Shown here: in pieces, positions 38,045 to 46,314 of the stretch | Layout of the letters: each line of letters begins with the position of its first letter | How positions within the stretch are numbered: position 1 is the stretch's first letter | Assembly (NCBI RefSeq): GCF_014837065.1 | Contig: NZ_JACSPP010000024.1 | Coordinates: 1 to 48,742 of the forward strand | Direction of reading: 5' to 3' | Origin: Phocaeicola intestinalis | GTDB lineage: Bacteria; Bacteroidota; Bacteroidia; Bacteroidales; Bacteroidaceae | DNA length: 48,742 bases | Position numbers and translations under genes: made by a program | Notes under the pieces: model-generated | Seen by the model: the letters and a program-made list of their open reading frames with translations, nothing else | Databases searched by the model: none | Told to the model about the DNA's origin: nothing

Positions 38045-40228
38045 ATGGCGGAAAACATCAATTTAGCAGCACAATTGAAAAAGTATTTCGGTTTCGATAC
38101 ATTTAAGGGAAACCAGGAAGCTATTATTCGTAACCTGCTGGCAGGCAAAGATACATTTGTGTTAATGCCTACCGGTGGAGGGAAATCTTTGTGTTATCAG
38201 TTGCCTTCCTTATTGATGGAAGGTACGGCTATCGTGATATCTCCGCTCATTGCTCTGATGAAAAATCAGGTAGATGCGATGCGCAACTACAGCGAAGAAG
38301 ATGGAGTAGCGCATTTCATTAATTCTTCACTCACGAAATCAGCGATTGATCAGGTGAAGTCGGACATCTTGGCTGGAAAAACCAAGTTGTTGTATGTGGC
38401 TCCCGAATCATTGACGAAAGAAGAAAATGTTGATTTCCTGAAGCATGTAAAAATCTCTTTTTATGCAATTGATGAGGCGCACTGCATTTCTGAATGGGGA
38501 CATGACTTCCGTCCGGAATACCGCCGTATTCGGCCGATTATCAATGAAATCGGAAAAGCTCCGGTGATAGCATTGACGGCAACGGCTACACCTAAAGTAA
38601 AAATGGATATCCAGAAAAATTTAGGGATAGTGGATGCAACTGAGTTCAAGTCTTCTTTCAATCGTCCGAACTTGTATTATGAGGTACGTCCTAAGACCAA
38701 TAATATAGACAAGGATATTATCCGTTTCATTAAGCAGAATCCGGAAAAATCAGGTATCATTTATTGTTTGAGCCGGAAGAAAGTGGAGGAGCTTGCCGAA
38801 ATCCTTCAGGCAAATGGCATTAAGGCGCGTCCTTATCATGCCGGTATGGATTCGGCTACACGGAATGCCAATCAGGATGCTTTTTTGAAGGAAGACGTTG
38901 ATGTGATTGTTGCCACCATTGCTTTCGGTATGGGAATAGACAAGCCGGATGTCCGGTTTGTAATTCATTATGATATGCCGAAAAGCCTGGAAGGGTATTA
39001 TCAGGAAACTGGGCGTGCTGGACGTGACGGAGGGGAAGGCCAATGTATAACGTTCTATTCGAACAAAGACTTGCAGAAGTTGGAAAAATTTATGCAGGGA
39101 AAGCCTGTTTCCGAACAGGAAATTGGAAAGCAATTACTGTTGGAAACTGCAGCTTATGCCGAATCATCAGTGTGCCGTAGAAAGGTGTTGTTGCATTACT
39201 TCGGTGAAGAATATACAGAAGATAATTGTGGTAATTGTGATAACTGTTTAAATCCGAAGAAACAAGTGGAGGCTCAGGATTCATTGTGTGCAGTGATTGA
39301 AACAATCATTGCAGTTAAAGAAAACTTTAAACAAGATTATATTGTTGATATCCTTTTGGGAAAAGAGACAAGCGAGGTATTGGCGCACAAACACGAAGAA
39401 CTGGAAGTGTTCGGTTCGGGTATGGGCGAAGAAGAAAGGTTGTGGAATGCCGTGATTCGCCAGGCGCTGATTGCCGGATATTTAAGTAAAGATGTAGAAA
39501 ACTATGGCTTGCTGAAAGTGACGGCTGAGGGACGCAAGTTCTTGAAGAAGCCTAAATCGTTCAAGATTGTAGAAGATACAGATTTCGATGAAGAAGAAAT
39601 CGAAGACGTGCCGATGCGCGGCGGTGCTTCGTGTGCCGTTGATCCGGTGCTGTTCTCTATGCTGAAAGATTTGCGCAAGAAGATGTCAAAGAAACTGGAT
39701 GTACCGCCTTATGTCATATTTCAGGATCCGTCGTTGGAAGCAATGGCTACCATCTATCCGATAACATTGGAGGAACTGCAGAATATTCCGGGAGTGGGTG
39801 CCGGTAAGGCTAAACGTTACGGACAGGAGTTCTGCGATTTGATCAAGAAGCATTGTGAGGAGAACGAAATCGACCGTCCGGAAGATTTGCGTGTGCGTAC
39901 AGTTGCCAATAAGTCGAAACTGAAAGTCTCTATTATTCAAAGTATTGACCGTAAAGTAGCGCTTGATGACATAGCTGTAGCAAAAGGAATCGAATTTAAT
40001 GAATTGCTTGATGAAATCGAGGCTATAGTCTATTCTGGCACAAAACTGAATATCGATTACTTTTTGGAAGAAGTCATGGATGAAGACCACATGCTTGATA
40101 TTTATGATTATTTCAAAGAGTCTACTACAGACAAGATAGACGATGCCATGAGTGAGCTGGGAGGTGATTATACGGAAGAAGAAATCCGGTTGGTGCGCAT
40201 CAAGTTCATTTCAGAAATGGCTAATTGA
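38045..40228 (+). CDS. recQ: ATP-dependent DNA helicase RecQ
   Basis: RecQ is a 3'-5' helicase in recombination and repair. The 727-residue protein has Walker A MPTGGGKSLCYQLP (43-48 for the core), the DEAH box (143-146) in AIDEAHCISEWGHDFRPEYR, helicase motif VI QETGRAGRDG, and a zinc-binding site (CRRKVLLHYF, CGNCDNC). A winged-helix part and an HRDC domain (from about VDPVLFSMLKDLRKKMSKKL) follow. A further ~110-residue C-terminal extension after HRDC is present, as in other Bacteroidota RecQ of about 726 residues. It is the last gene of the tig-clp block and has its own promoter. Confidence 0.95.
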   Translation: MAENINLAAQLKKYFGFDTFKGNQEAIIRNLLAGKDTFVLMPTGGGKSLCYQLPSLLMEGTAIVISPLIALMKNQVDAMRNYSEEDGVAHFINSSLTKSAIDQVKSDILAGKTKLLYVAPESLTKEENVDFLKHVKISFYAIDEAHCISEWGHDFRPEYRRIRPIINEIGKAPVIALTATATPKVKMDIQKNLGIVDATEFKSSFNRPNLYYEVRPKTNNIDKDIIRFIKQNPEKSGIIYCLSRKKVEELAEILQANGIKARPYHAGMDSATRNANQDAFLKEDVDVIVATIAFGMGIDKPDVRFVIHYDMPKSLEGYYQETGRAGRDGGEGQCITFYSNKDLQKLEKFMQGKPVSEQEIGKQLLLETAAYAESSVCRRKVLLHYFGEEYTEDNCGNCDNCLNPKKQVEAQDSLCAVIETIIAVKENFKQDYIVDILLGKETSEVLAHKHEELEVFGSGMGEEERLWNAVIRQALIAGYLSKDVENYGLLKVTAEGRKFLKKPKSFKIVEDTDFDEEEIEDVPMRGGASCAVDPVLFSMLKDLRKKMSKKLDVPPYVIFQDPSLEAMATIYPITLEELQNIPGVGAGKAKRYGQEFCDLIKKHCEENEIDRPEDLRVRTVANKSKLKVSIIQSIDRKVALDDIAVAKGIEFNELLDEIEAIVYSGTKLNIDYFLEEVMDEDHMLDIYDYFKESTTDKIDDAMSELGGDYTEEEIRLVRIKFISEMAN

Positions 40229-40270
40229 TAGTTGTAGGTCCGTTATCGGACAATGTGCGGAAATATGAGG

Positions 40271-40309
40271 AAGGAATCATGACGGAACATTTGTCATGGT
40301 TCCTTTTTA
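40271..40309 (+). terminator. Terminator of recQ
   Basis: A 13-bp stem (40271-40283 with 40293-40305, one G-T pair) ends in a TTTTT run. Confidence 0.8.
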
Positions 40310-40313
40310 TATG

Positions 40314-40507
40314 AGAAGCTGTTTTGAATTTCTCCAAAAAGTTTTTCTTGTCTTGATGTATACGTTTTCGTGTGTGCTTTGGGCGATTTTTTGGTCTTTT
40401 TCGCCCCTGTTCTTCGTCAGATAGCCCGCTATCTTCCTCATCACAGAAGCGAAAATGCCTCAAAAACTCATCCCAAATCATTGCACGATAAATTCAAAAC
40501 AGCTTCT
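40314..40507. repeat. MITE-like element, long copy with 18-bp terminal inverted repeats
   Basis: Perfect inverted ends AGAAGCTGTTTTGAATTT (40314-40331 and 40490-40507) bound a 194-bp unit without a convincing gene. Its first ~65 bp and its last ~18 bp match the minus strand of 235-319. Left parts are also seen at 17554 and, decayed, at 12231. No clear target-site duplication is visible. Between it and the next gene (40508-40657) I see only an imperfect GATATTTG box at about 40628. Confidence 0.75.
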
Positions 40508-40657
40508 GAATATTAGACCACGAGGAAAGGAAATGCCGTATGCCAAAGTAAGTGTAAGGAGGCTGAATGTGAAATATTGAACATTTTTCATTCGTGGAGG
40601 ATAAGCGTTGTCAAAGGATAATGTGCGATATTTGCATTGTAAAAAGGAAGATGGTTT

Positions 40658-43600
40658 ATGATTAGAATAGGAATTGATATAGGTTCTACTACGGTAAAAG
40701 TTGTGGCTTTGGATGAAACGGATCGGATATTGTTTTCGAAATATGAAAGACATCATGCCCGTGCAAAAGAAATTTTAATCATCCTTTTGCATGAATTGCA
40801 GGCAAAGGTCGGGGATAGGGAAATCAGGCTAAAGATAACAGGTTCGGTAGGCATGGGATTTGCAGAACGCTATGCTTTTGATTTCATTCAGGAAGTTGTA
40901 GCGGCCACCAAAGCCATTCACCACGATTATTCCCAGACTGCTTCGATGGTTGATATAGGAGGTGAAGACGCGAAAGTGGTGTTTTTTAAGGAAGGGAAAG
41001 CTGCAGATTTACGTATGAACGGCAATTGTGCCGGAGGTACAGGAGCTTTTATCGACCAGATGGCTGTATTGTTGGGAGTAAGCATCGATGAGTTGAACGA
41101 ACTGGCTTTGCAGGCTGTACGTATTTATCCCATAGCCTCACGTTGTGGAGTGTTTTGTAAGACCGATATTCAGAATCTGATAGCTAAGAATGTGAATCGT
41201 GCCGACATAGCTGCATCAATTTTTCATGCGGTGGCGGTACAGACAGTCGTTACATTGGCACATGGATGTACCATTGCTGCTCCGGTTTTGTTTTGTGGAG
41301 GACCGCTTACCTTTATTCCGGCTCTTCGGAAAGCTTTCACAGAATACCTTTCACTTTCTGAAAGCGATGTAATATTGCCCGAAAATGGAACACTATTGCC
41401 GGCATTGGGGGCTGCATTGGCGTGCGGGGAGCAGGAAACACTTTACATGCTATCTTCGTTGATAGCCCGCTTGGACAAAAAACTGCCGGATGAGGCATCT
41501 GCTCATTCGCATCTGGTGCCTGTTTTTGCCGATAACGAGGCATATATTCGATGGAAAGCGCGTATTTCCAGCCATGCTGTGAGGCGTTCCGAATTGCCTG
41601 TAGGAAATTTGGATGTTTTTATGGGTATTGATTCCGGATCTACTACTACGAAGATTGTTGTGACCGATTCGGATTTCCGGGTTTTATATTCCTACTATTC
41701 TCCTAATAAAGGCAATCCGATACAAGCTGTAGAAAACGGATTGAAAGAATTGCAGCGTATGTGCGCCGAACGGCATACCGTGTTACATATCAAAGGCGGA
41801 TGTTCTACAGGCTATGGAGAAGATCTTATCAAAGCTGCCTTTAATCTGGAGCATGGCATTGTGGAGACCATTGCCCATTATTTGGCAGCACATTACCTGA
41901 ATCCGGATGTATCGTTTATTCTTGATATAGGCGGACAGGATATGAAAGCCATCTTTGTGAATAATGGTGTTATTGACCGTATTGAAATCAATGAAGCCTG
42001 TTCGTCGGGGTGTGGCTCGTTTATCGAGACATTTGCTTGTACACTGGGATATTCTTTGGAGGACTTTTCTGATGCTGCTTGTCTGTCTGGTTCTCCTTGT
42101 GATTTGGGAACCCGATGTACGGTATTTATGAACTCTAAAGTGAAACAGGCACTCCGTGAAGGAGCAACGGTGGGTGATATAGCTGCTGGTCTTGCCTATT
42201 CGGTCGTGAAGAATTGTCTTTATAAAGTGCTGAAATTGAAAGATACTTCAGCATTGGGGGGGCACATTGTGGTACAGGGGGGCACGATGCGGAATGATGC
42301 TATAGTGCGTGTCCTGGAACTGTTGACAGATGCCGAGGTGACCCGCTGCGACATGCCCGAATTGATGGGAGCTTTGGGGTGTGCCTGGTATGCCTTACAG
42401 CATCCGGCAGTATCATCTGTTACGTTAGAAGATATGCTTGCGAAGGCTTCCTATACATCTCGTCTGTTGCATTGCAAAGGATGCGACAATCAGTGTCTGG
42501 TCATTCGGTATCAGTTTGACAATGGGGCACAGTATTATTCTGGAAACCGGTGTGAAAAAGTTTTTACCAATCAGGGAACCGATGCGGTTGGGAAGGGGAT
42601 GGACGCTTACGAGTATAAGAGTGCCTTGCTTTTCAATCGTACATCCGATGTGGTTTGTCCCAGGCTGAAAATAGGAATTCCCCGCTGCCTGAACATGTAC
42701 GAAGAATATCCGTTTTGGCATGCTTTGTTTGCAGCTTGTGGGATGCAGGTCTGTTTGTCCGATGTTTCCAATTATTCCCGGTACGAAGCAAGTGCCTGTA
42801 TGGTGATGTCCGATAATATTTGTTTTCCTGCCAAACTGGTACACAGCCATATCCAGAACCTGATAGACAAGCAGGTCGACCGGATTTTCATGCCGTTTGT
42901 GGTATACGAAGGACAAGAAGATGGGCAAAATAGTTACAATTGCCCGATTGTGACCGGCTATTCGGCAGTAATACATAGTGTACAGGATACTTCTGTGCCG
43001 GTAGATTCTCCCGTTATCGGTTTCAAGGACCGGAAGCTGTTGTTTATACAGTGCCAGAATTACCTCCGTAGTCTTCAAGTAGACGACCGTACTATCAGAC
43101 AGGCTTTCGAGGCTGCTGTACAGGCACAAGATGCTTATATCCGTCAGTTGGTTGCCTACAATGAGGAGGTTTACCGTCAGGCAAAGGAGAAACATGCTTT
43201 GACCATTCTGCTTGCCGGCCGTCCTTATCATACGGACGAATTGATACAACATAAAGTTTCCGGAATGCTTGCCGGTATGGGTATCTATGTCATTACCGAT
43301 GATATAGTGAGGCACAGTAACATAAAGGTTTGCGATGTACATTTTTTGGCGCAATGGTCTTTCCCCAACCGGATATTGGCTGCTGCCGAATGGGCTTCTG
43401 CACATACAGATGTACAATTCGTGCAGTTCACTTCATTTGGATGTGGTCCTGACGCTTTCCTTACCGATGAAGTGCGAAACCTGTTGGCACGTCATCATAA
43501 GGTATTGACATTGCTCAAACTGGATGATATCAATAATGTCGGTTCGATGAAGCTGCGCATCCGTTCGTTGATAGAAAGTCTGAAGCTGGCTGGAAATGAG

Positions 43601-44857
43601 ACCGGAAAGAAACTTCCGGAAGAACCTTTTCAAACGACTCCTGTGTTTACAGACGAGTGCCGGAAACGTAAGATACTGATTCCTTTCTTTACGCCTTTCC
43701 TTTCTCCCTTGATTCCGGCAGTAATGAAGGTGGCTGGATACGATGTCGAAAATTTGCCGTTGAGCGATACCGAGTCATGCGAATGGGGATTGAAATATGC
43801 CAATAATGAGGTGTGTTATCCGGCTACACTGATAGTAGGTGATGTAATCAAGGCATTCAAAAGTGGAAAATACGACCCACATCACACGGCGATTGCCATG
43901 ACACAGACAGGAGGGCAGTGCCGGGCAAGCAATTATGTCGGGCTTATCAGGAAAGCATTGGTAGAGGCTGGATATACAGACGTACCGGTGGTGTCGTTCA
44001 CTTTTGGCAATGCCATAGAGAACCGTCAGCCCGGATTCAAAATCAACTGGTTCAGGTTATTGCCTGTGGCAATGTATGCTATTCTTTATACCGACTGCAT
44101 TGCCAAGTTTTATTATGCTTCGGTGGTGCGTGAGCGGAAGCCGGGCGAAGCTGCACGTCTGCGCACATTGTATTTGAATGCCGGGACACAGTTCATTTTA
44201 GACGGTAAGGCAGAGGATTTGCTGTGTTATCTTTCGTTGGCTGCCAATGATTTCAATCAGATTTGCAGCGATGAAGAACGCCCGAAAGTGGGTGTGGTGG
44301 GAGAGATTTTCCTGAAGTTTAATCCTTTTGCACAAAGGCATATTGTCGATTGGCTGATCGAACGCCGTATTGAAGTTGTCCCTCCACTGTTGCTTGATTT
44401 CTTTATGCAGAGTTTTGTCAACAGCAGGTCAGACGAAGAAGAACATCTGACGCGCAAGTCTTTGTTCCGGTTCATACATGGACTGGTGTATGCACTTATC
44501 CGCAAGCAGATAGAAAAGGTTAACCGTACGGCTGCCAAGTTCCGTTATTATACACCTTTCGAAGATATATTTGCCGAGGCGGAAGAGGCACGCCGGGTGA
44601 TAACGCTCAGTGCGCAGTTTGGTGAAGGCTGGTTGCTTCCAGCCGAAGTGATGTCGTGCGCCCGTAGAGGAGTGGACAATGTCATCAGTCTGCAACCTTT
44701 CGGCTGTATTGCCAATCACATCGTATCGAAAGGTATCGAAAAACAGATGAAGCGTTTCTTCCCCGATTTGAATCTGTTATCGCTCGATTTCGATAGTGGT
44801 GTAAGCGATGTAAACATCATCAACCGTTTGCTGCTGTTCATCGATAATTTGAAATAG
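40658..44857 (+). CDS. Large acyl-CoA dehydratase activase-like protein (BadF/BcrA-type ATPase tandem plus dehydratase-like domains)
   Basis: The 1399-residue protein has two ASKHA ATPase modules: residues about 1-270 (IGIDIGSTTVKVV; VDIGGEDAKVVFF; NGNCAGGTGAFIDQMA) and about 320-590 (MGIDSGSTTTKIVV; LDIGGQDMKAIFV; NEACSSGCGSFIETFA). The cysteines in NGNCAGG and EACSSGCG are where related activators (HgdC, BcrA/D) bind a [4Fe-4S] cluster. A DUF2229-like region follows (IGIPRCLNMYEEYPFWHAL, about 670 on), then a part like HgdB-type dehydratase subunits (ILLAGRPYHTDELIQHKVSGML; ANNEVCYPATLIVGDVI; TQTGGQCRASNYVGLIRKAL). Activators of this kind drive an electron with ATP into radical dehydratases. 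Such giant single-chain forms occur in other anaerobes; the substrate is unknown. It is monocistronic. Confidence 0.85.
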   Translation: MIRIGIDIGSTTVKVVALDETDRILFSKYERHHARAKEILIILLHELQAKVGDREIRLKITGSVGMGFAERYAFDFIQEVVAATKAIHHDYSQTASMVDIGGEDAKVVFFKEGKAADLRMNGNCAGGTGAFIDQMAVLLGVSIDELNELALQAVRIYPIASRCGVFCKTDIQNLIAKNVNRADIAASIFHAVAVQTVVTLAHGCTIAAPVLFCGGPLTFIPALRKAFTEYLSLSESDVILPENGTLLPALGAALACGEQETLYMLSSLIARLDKKLPDEASAHSHLVPVFADNEAYIRWKARISSHAVRRSELPVGNLDVFMGIDSGSTTTKIVVTDSDFRVLYSYYSPNKGNPIQAVENGLKELQRMCAERHTVLHIKGGCSTGYGEDLIKAAFNLEHGIVETIAHYLAAHYLNPDVSFILDIGGQDMKAIFVNNGVIDRIEINEACSSGCGSFIETFACTLGYSLEDFSDAACLSGSPCDLGTRCTVFMNSKVKQALREGATVGDIAAGLAYSVVKNCLYKVLKLKDTSALGGHIVVQGGTMRNDAIVRVLELLTDAEVTRCDMPELMGALGCAWYALQHPAVSSVTLEDMLAKASYTSRLLHCKGCDNQCLVIRYQFDNGAQYYSGNRCEKVFTNQGTDAVGKGMDAYEYKSALLFNRTSDVVCPRLKIGIPRCLNMYEEYPFWHALFAACGMQVCLSDVSNYSRYEASACMVMSDNICFPAKLVHSHIQNLIDKQVDRIFMPFVVYEGQEDGQNSYNCPIVTGYSAVIHSVQDTSVPVDSPVIGFKDRKLLFIQCQNYLRSLQVDDRTIRQAFEAAVQAQDAYIRQLVAYNEEVYRQAKEKHALTILLAGRPYHTDELIQHKVSGMLAGMGIYVITDDIVRHSNIKVCDVHFLAQWSFPNRILAAAEWASAHTDVQFVQFTSFGCGPDAFLTDEVRNLLARHHKVLTLLKLDDINNVGSMKLRIRSLIESLKLAGNETGKKLPEEPFQTTPVFTDECRKRKILIPFFTPFLSPLIPAVMKVAGYDVENLPLSDTESCEWGLKYANNEVCYPATLIVGDVIKAFKSGKYDPHHTAIAMTQTGGQCRASNYVGLIRKALVEAGYTDVPVVSFTFGNAIENRQPGFKINWFRLLPVAMYAILYTDCIAKFYYASVVRERKPGEAARLRTLYLNAGTQFILDGKAEDLLCYLSLAANDFNQICSDEERPKVGVVGEIFLKFNPFAQRHIVDWLIERRIEVVPPLLLDFFMQSFVNSRSDEEEHLTRKSLFRFIHGLVYALIRKQIEKVNRTAAKFRYYTPFEDIFAEAEEARRVITLSAQFGEGWLLPAEVMSCARRGVDNVISLQPFGCIANHIVSKGIEKQMKRFFPDLNLLSLDFDSGVSDVNIINRLLLFIDNLK

Positions 44858-44879
44858 TTGACAAGGATTTAGGTAACGA

Positions 44880-45002
44880 GTTGACAAGTTGACGAGTTGA
44901 CAAGGTTTTTAGGTGACAAGCTAACGAATTGGTGGAATGTCGGATATTGTTGGCAAAACTATTCAGGGCCTTGTCACCTTGTTAACTCGTCACCTTGTCA
45001 AC
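44880..45002. terminator. Long inverted repeat built of GTTGACAAG units
   Basis: Arms of 26 bp (44880-44905 and 44977-45002) pair with two mismatches, between two convergent genes. Each arm is internally repetitive (GTTGACAAGTTGACGAGTTG), and more GTTGACAAG/GGTGACAAG words lie at 44858-44930. It is likely a bidirectional terminator. Confidence 0.65.
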
Positions 45003-45006
45003 TGAT

Positions 45007-45666
45007 TCATCGGCTGGTGGGGAGCGAAAACTCCTGCCAGTCGTATTCATTACCTTCGTAGTCGGCTATAGCAATGTGAATAAGCACTTTGCCGTCTTTC
45101 AAGCGTTTCCCTCCTTTCAGGTGGGCGGTATATTTGATGCCGTCGTGTGGGGCAATCTGTTCTATCATCACCGATGGTGATATGTATATGCGCTTGTTGT
45201 CGGTCTGTACAATCGGTACGGCATTGTATACCGTCTCTTGGCTGGTATTGATGATTTCGAAGATGACTTTGCTTCCCTCTTCTGCCTGGATGATGTGGTC
45301 ACGGTTTTCATCAATGAAACGGATGTTACGTATTTGCAGATAGCTTACGCTTGACGGTGCGTCTTGCGGGTGTGGGGCATAGTCATGGTTCTCTTCTACC
45401 ACGTAACCCTGCTGCGCTTTACGTTCTTGTGCCGAACTGATGGCTCCTCCGATAGCGGCTCCTGCCAAGGTGCCTACCAGTGTGCCGATAGCCGAACCCC
45501 GATAACCTCCGTCCCAGTGCCGGTTGTTTCCTACCAGTCCTCCTATGGCTCCTCCTACGTTTCCTCCTATCGAAGCTCCAGCCAGAGTGGAAGTAGTCTG
45601 ATATGCGCTTCCGCATCCGCATAGGACAAGGGTTGCCAAGCTTAAAGCAATCATCTTCTGTTTCAT
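45007..45666 (-). CDS. Glycine-zipper lipoprotein
   Basis: The start MKQKMIALSLATLVLCGC gives a signal peptide with lipobox LVLCGC; the promoter box sits just upstream, which rules out the longer frame. After the lipidated cysteine comes a glycine-zipper membrane segment (STLAGASIGGNVGGAIGGLVG and GSAIGTLVGTLAGAAIGGAI, about residues 27-85), then a C-terminal beta-rich domain of about 120 residues (YLQIRNIRFIDENRDHIIQAEEGSKVIFEIIN). The zipper part is like that of the SlyB/Rcp family. The protein should be anchored at the outer membrane; the function is unknown. Confidence 0.82.
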   Translation of the reverse strand: MKQKMIALSLATLVLCGCGSAYQTTSTLAGASIGGNVGGAIGGLVGNNRHWDGGYRGSAIGTLVGTLAGAAIGGAISSAQERKAQQGYVVEENHDYAPHPQDAPSSVSYLQIRNIRFIDENRDHIIQAEEGSKVIFEIINTSQETVYNAVPIVQTDNKRIYISPSVMIEQIAPHDGIKYTAHLKGGKRLKDGKVLIHIAIADYEGNEYDWQEFSLPTSR

Positions 45667-45693
45667 ATTTTCGGATTTTAGATTCTTCCTCGA

Positions 45694-45701
45694 CAAATAT
45701 A
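45694..45701 (-). promoter_or_regulatory. Candidate -7 box of the glycine-zipper lipoprotein gene
   Basis: TATATTTG on the minus strand, exact match, 27 bp upstream of the start codon. Confidence 0.6.
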
Positions 45702-45741
45702 CGAAATTTTCCTGTAATGCAGTACTTTTATGTCACTTGAA

Positions 45742-45829
45742 AAAGTAATATATACTGCATCTGCCGATGAAGTTATCTTCTCCGGCAGTTTCAGTGCACT
45801 GAAACTGCGGATGCAGTATATATTACTTT
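45742..45829. repeat. 88-bp palindrome with an outer stem and two inner hairpins
   Basis: Outer arms of 23 bp (45742-45764 with 45807-45829) have one mismatch. Inside are an imperfect hairpin (45763-45786) and a perfect 24-bp palindrome (45785-45808) centred on TCAGTGCACTGA. The whole could fold into a three-way junction as RNA or extruded DNA. It lies 41 bp upstream of the lipoprotein promoter box. Confidence 0.75.
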
Positions 45830-45875
45830 CCGTAGGTATTTATGGTCAATCGAAAAAGGAAGGCATGTGTTTTGA

Positions 45876-45955
45876 CGAACATAAGTGAGTTGCCCGTTTA
45901 ACATAAGTAAGTCGGGCGATTTACATAAGTGAGTCAGGCGTATCACTTATGTTCG
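45876..45955. repeat. Three-unit 22-bp array of ACATAAGTgAGTC closed by an inverted copy
   Basis: Units start at 45879, 45901 and 45923 (exact 22-bp period). The first 13 bases, CGAACATAAGTGA (45876-45888), recur inverted and perfect at 45943-45955, so the array is also an inverted repeat. Confidence 0.75.
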
Positions 45956-46153
45956 TTTACGGGGGCTCTTGGTTGCGTGTCTTTTCCTGATTTCGATAGA
46001 TACTTTTCAAAATAGATAGTTAGACGAGATAAGACTAAGGACTTATAACGCATCATAATAAGCCAAATCACTTATTTCCCCGTTTTATAAGTCAATTAGC
46101 TTATAATGTTTTGGCCGGTAGAGATATTATTTATTGAATTCCGCAATGAGCCA

Positions 46154-46225
46154 ATGTAAGGGCGGGGTTCGCCCGTCCGTATTCGCCTGCGTGGATGTAT
46201 TCGGGCAGGCAAACCCTGCCCCTAC
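46154..46225. repeat. GTAGGG-type palindromic repeat, diverged copy 3
   Basis: It has the same outer plan as copies 1 and 2 (GTA(A)GGGC at the left, GCCCCTAC at the right), with different inner sequence (GGGGTTCGCCC / GGGCAGGC) and a TGGATG-type loop. The remainder of 45956-46314 holds AT-rich non-coding sequence with a TTATAAGTCAATTAGCTTATAA-like imperfect palindrome around 46089-46110. Confidence 0.6.
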
Positions 46226-46314
46226 AAGTTAATTGGCAAGATGCGGACATTCATAAAAATTTAAAAGATTCTGTGTACCTGTGTCTTCTGTGGTGAATCC
46301 CGATCCGCATCATC

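Noticed and set aside
40221..40481. 86-codon minus-strand frame rich in Lys/Arg
   Set aside because: It lies within the recQ terminator and the MITE-like element; its composition reflects the repeat.
40490..40657. Promoter of the activase-like gene at GATATTTG (about 40628)
   Set aside because: The first base of TAnnTTTG is wrong and no -33 element is seen; kept only as a weak possibility.
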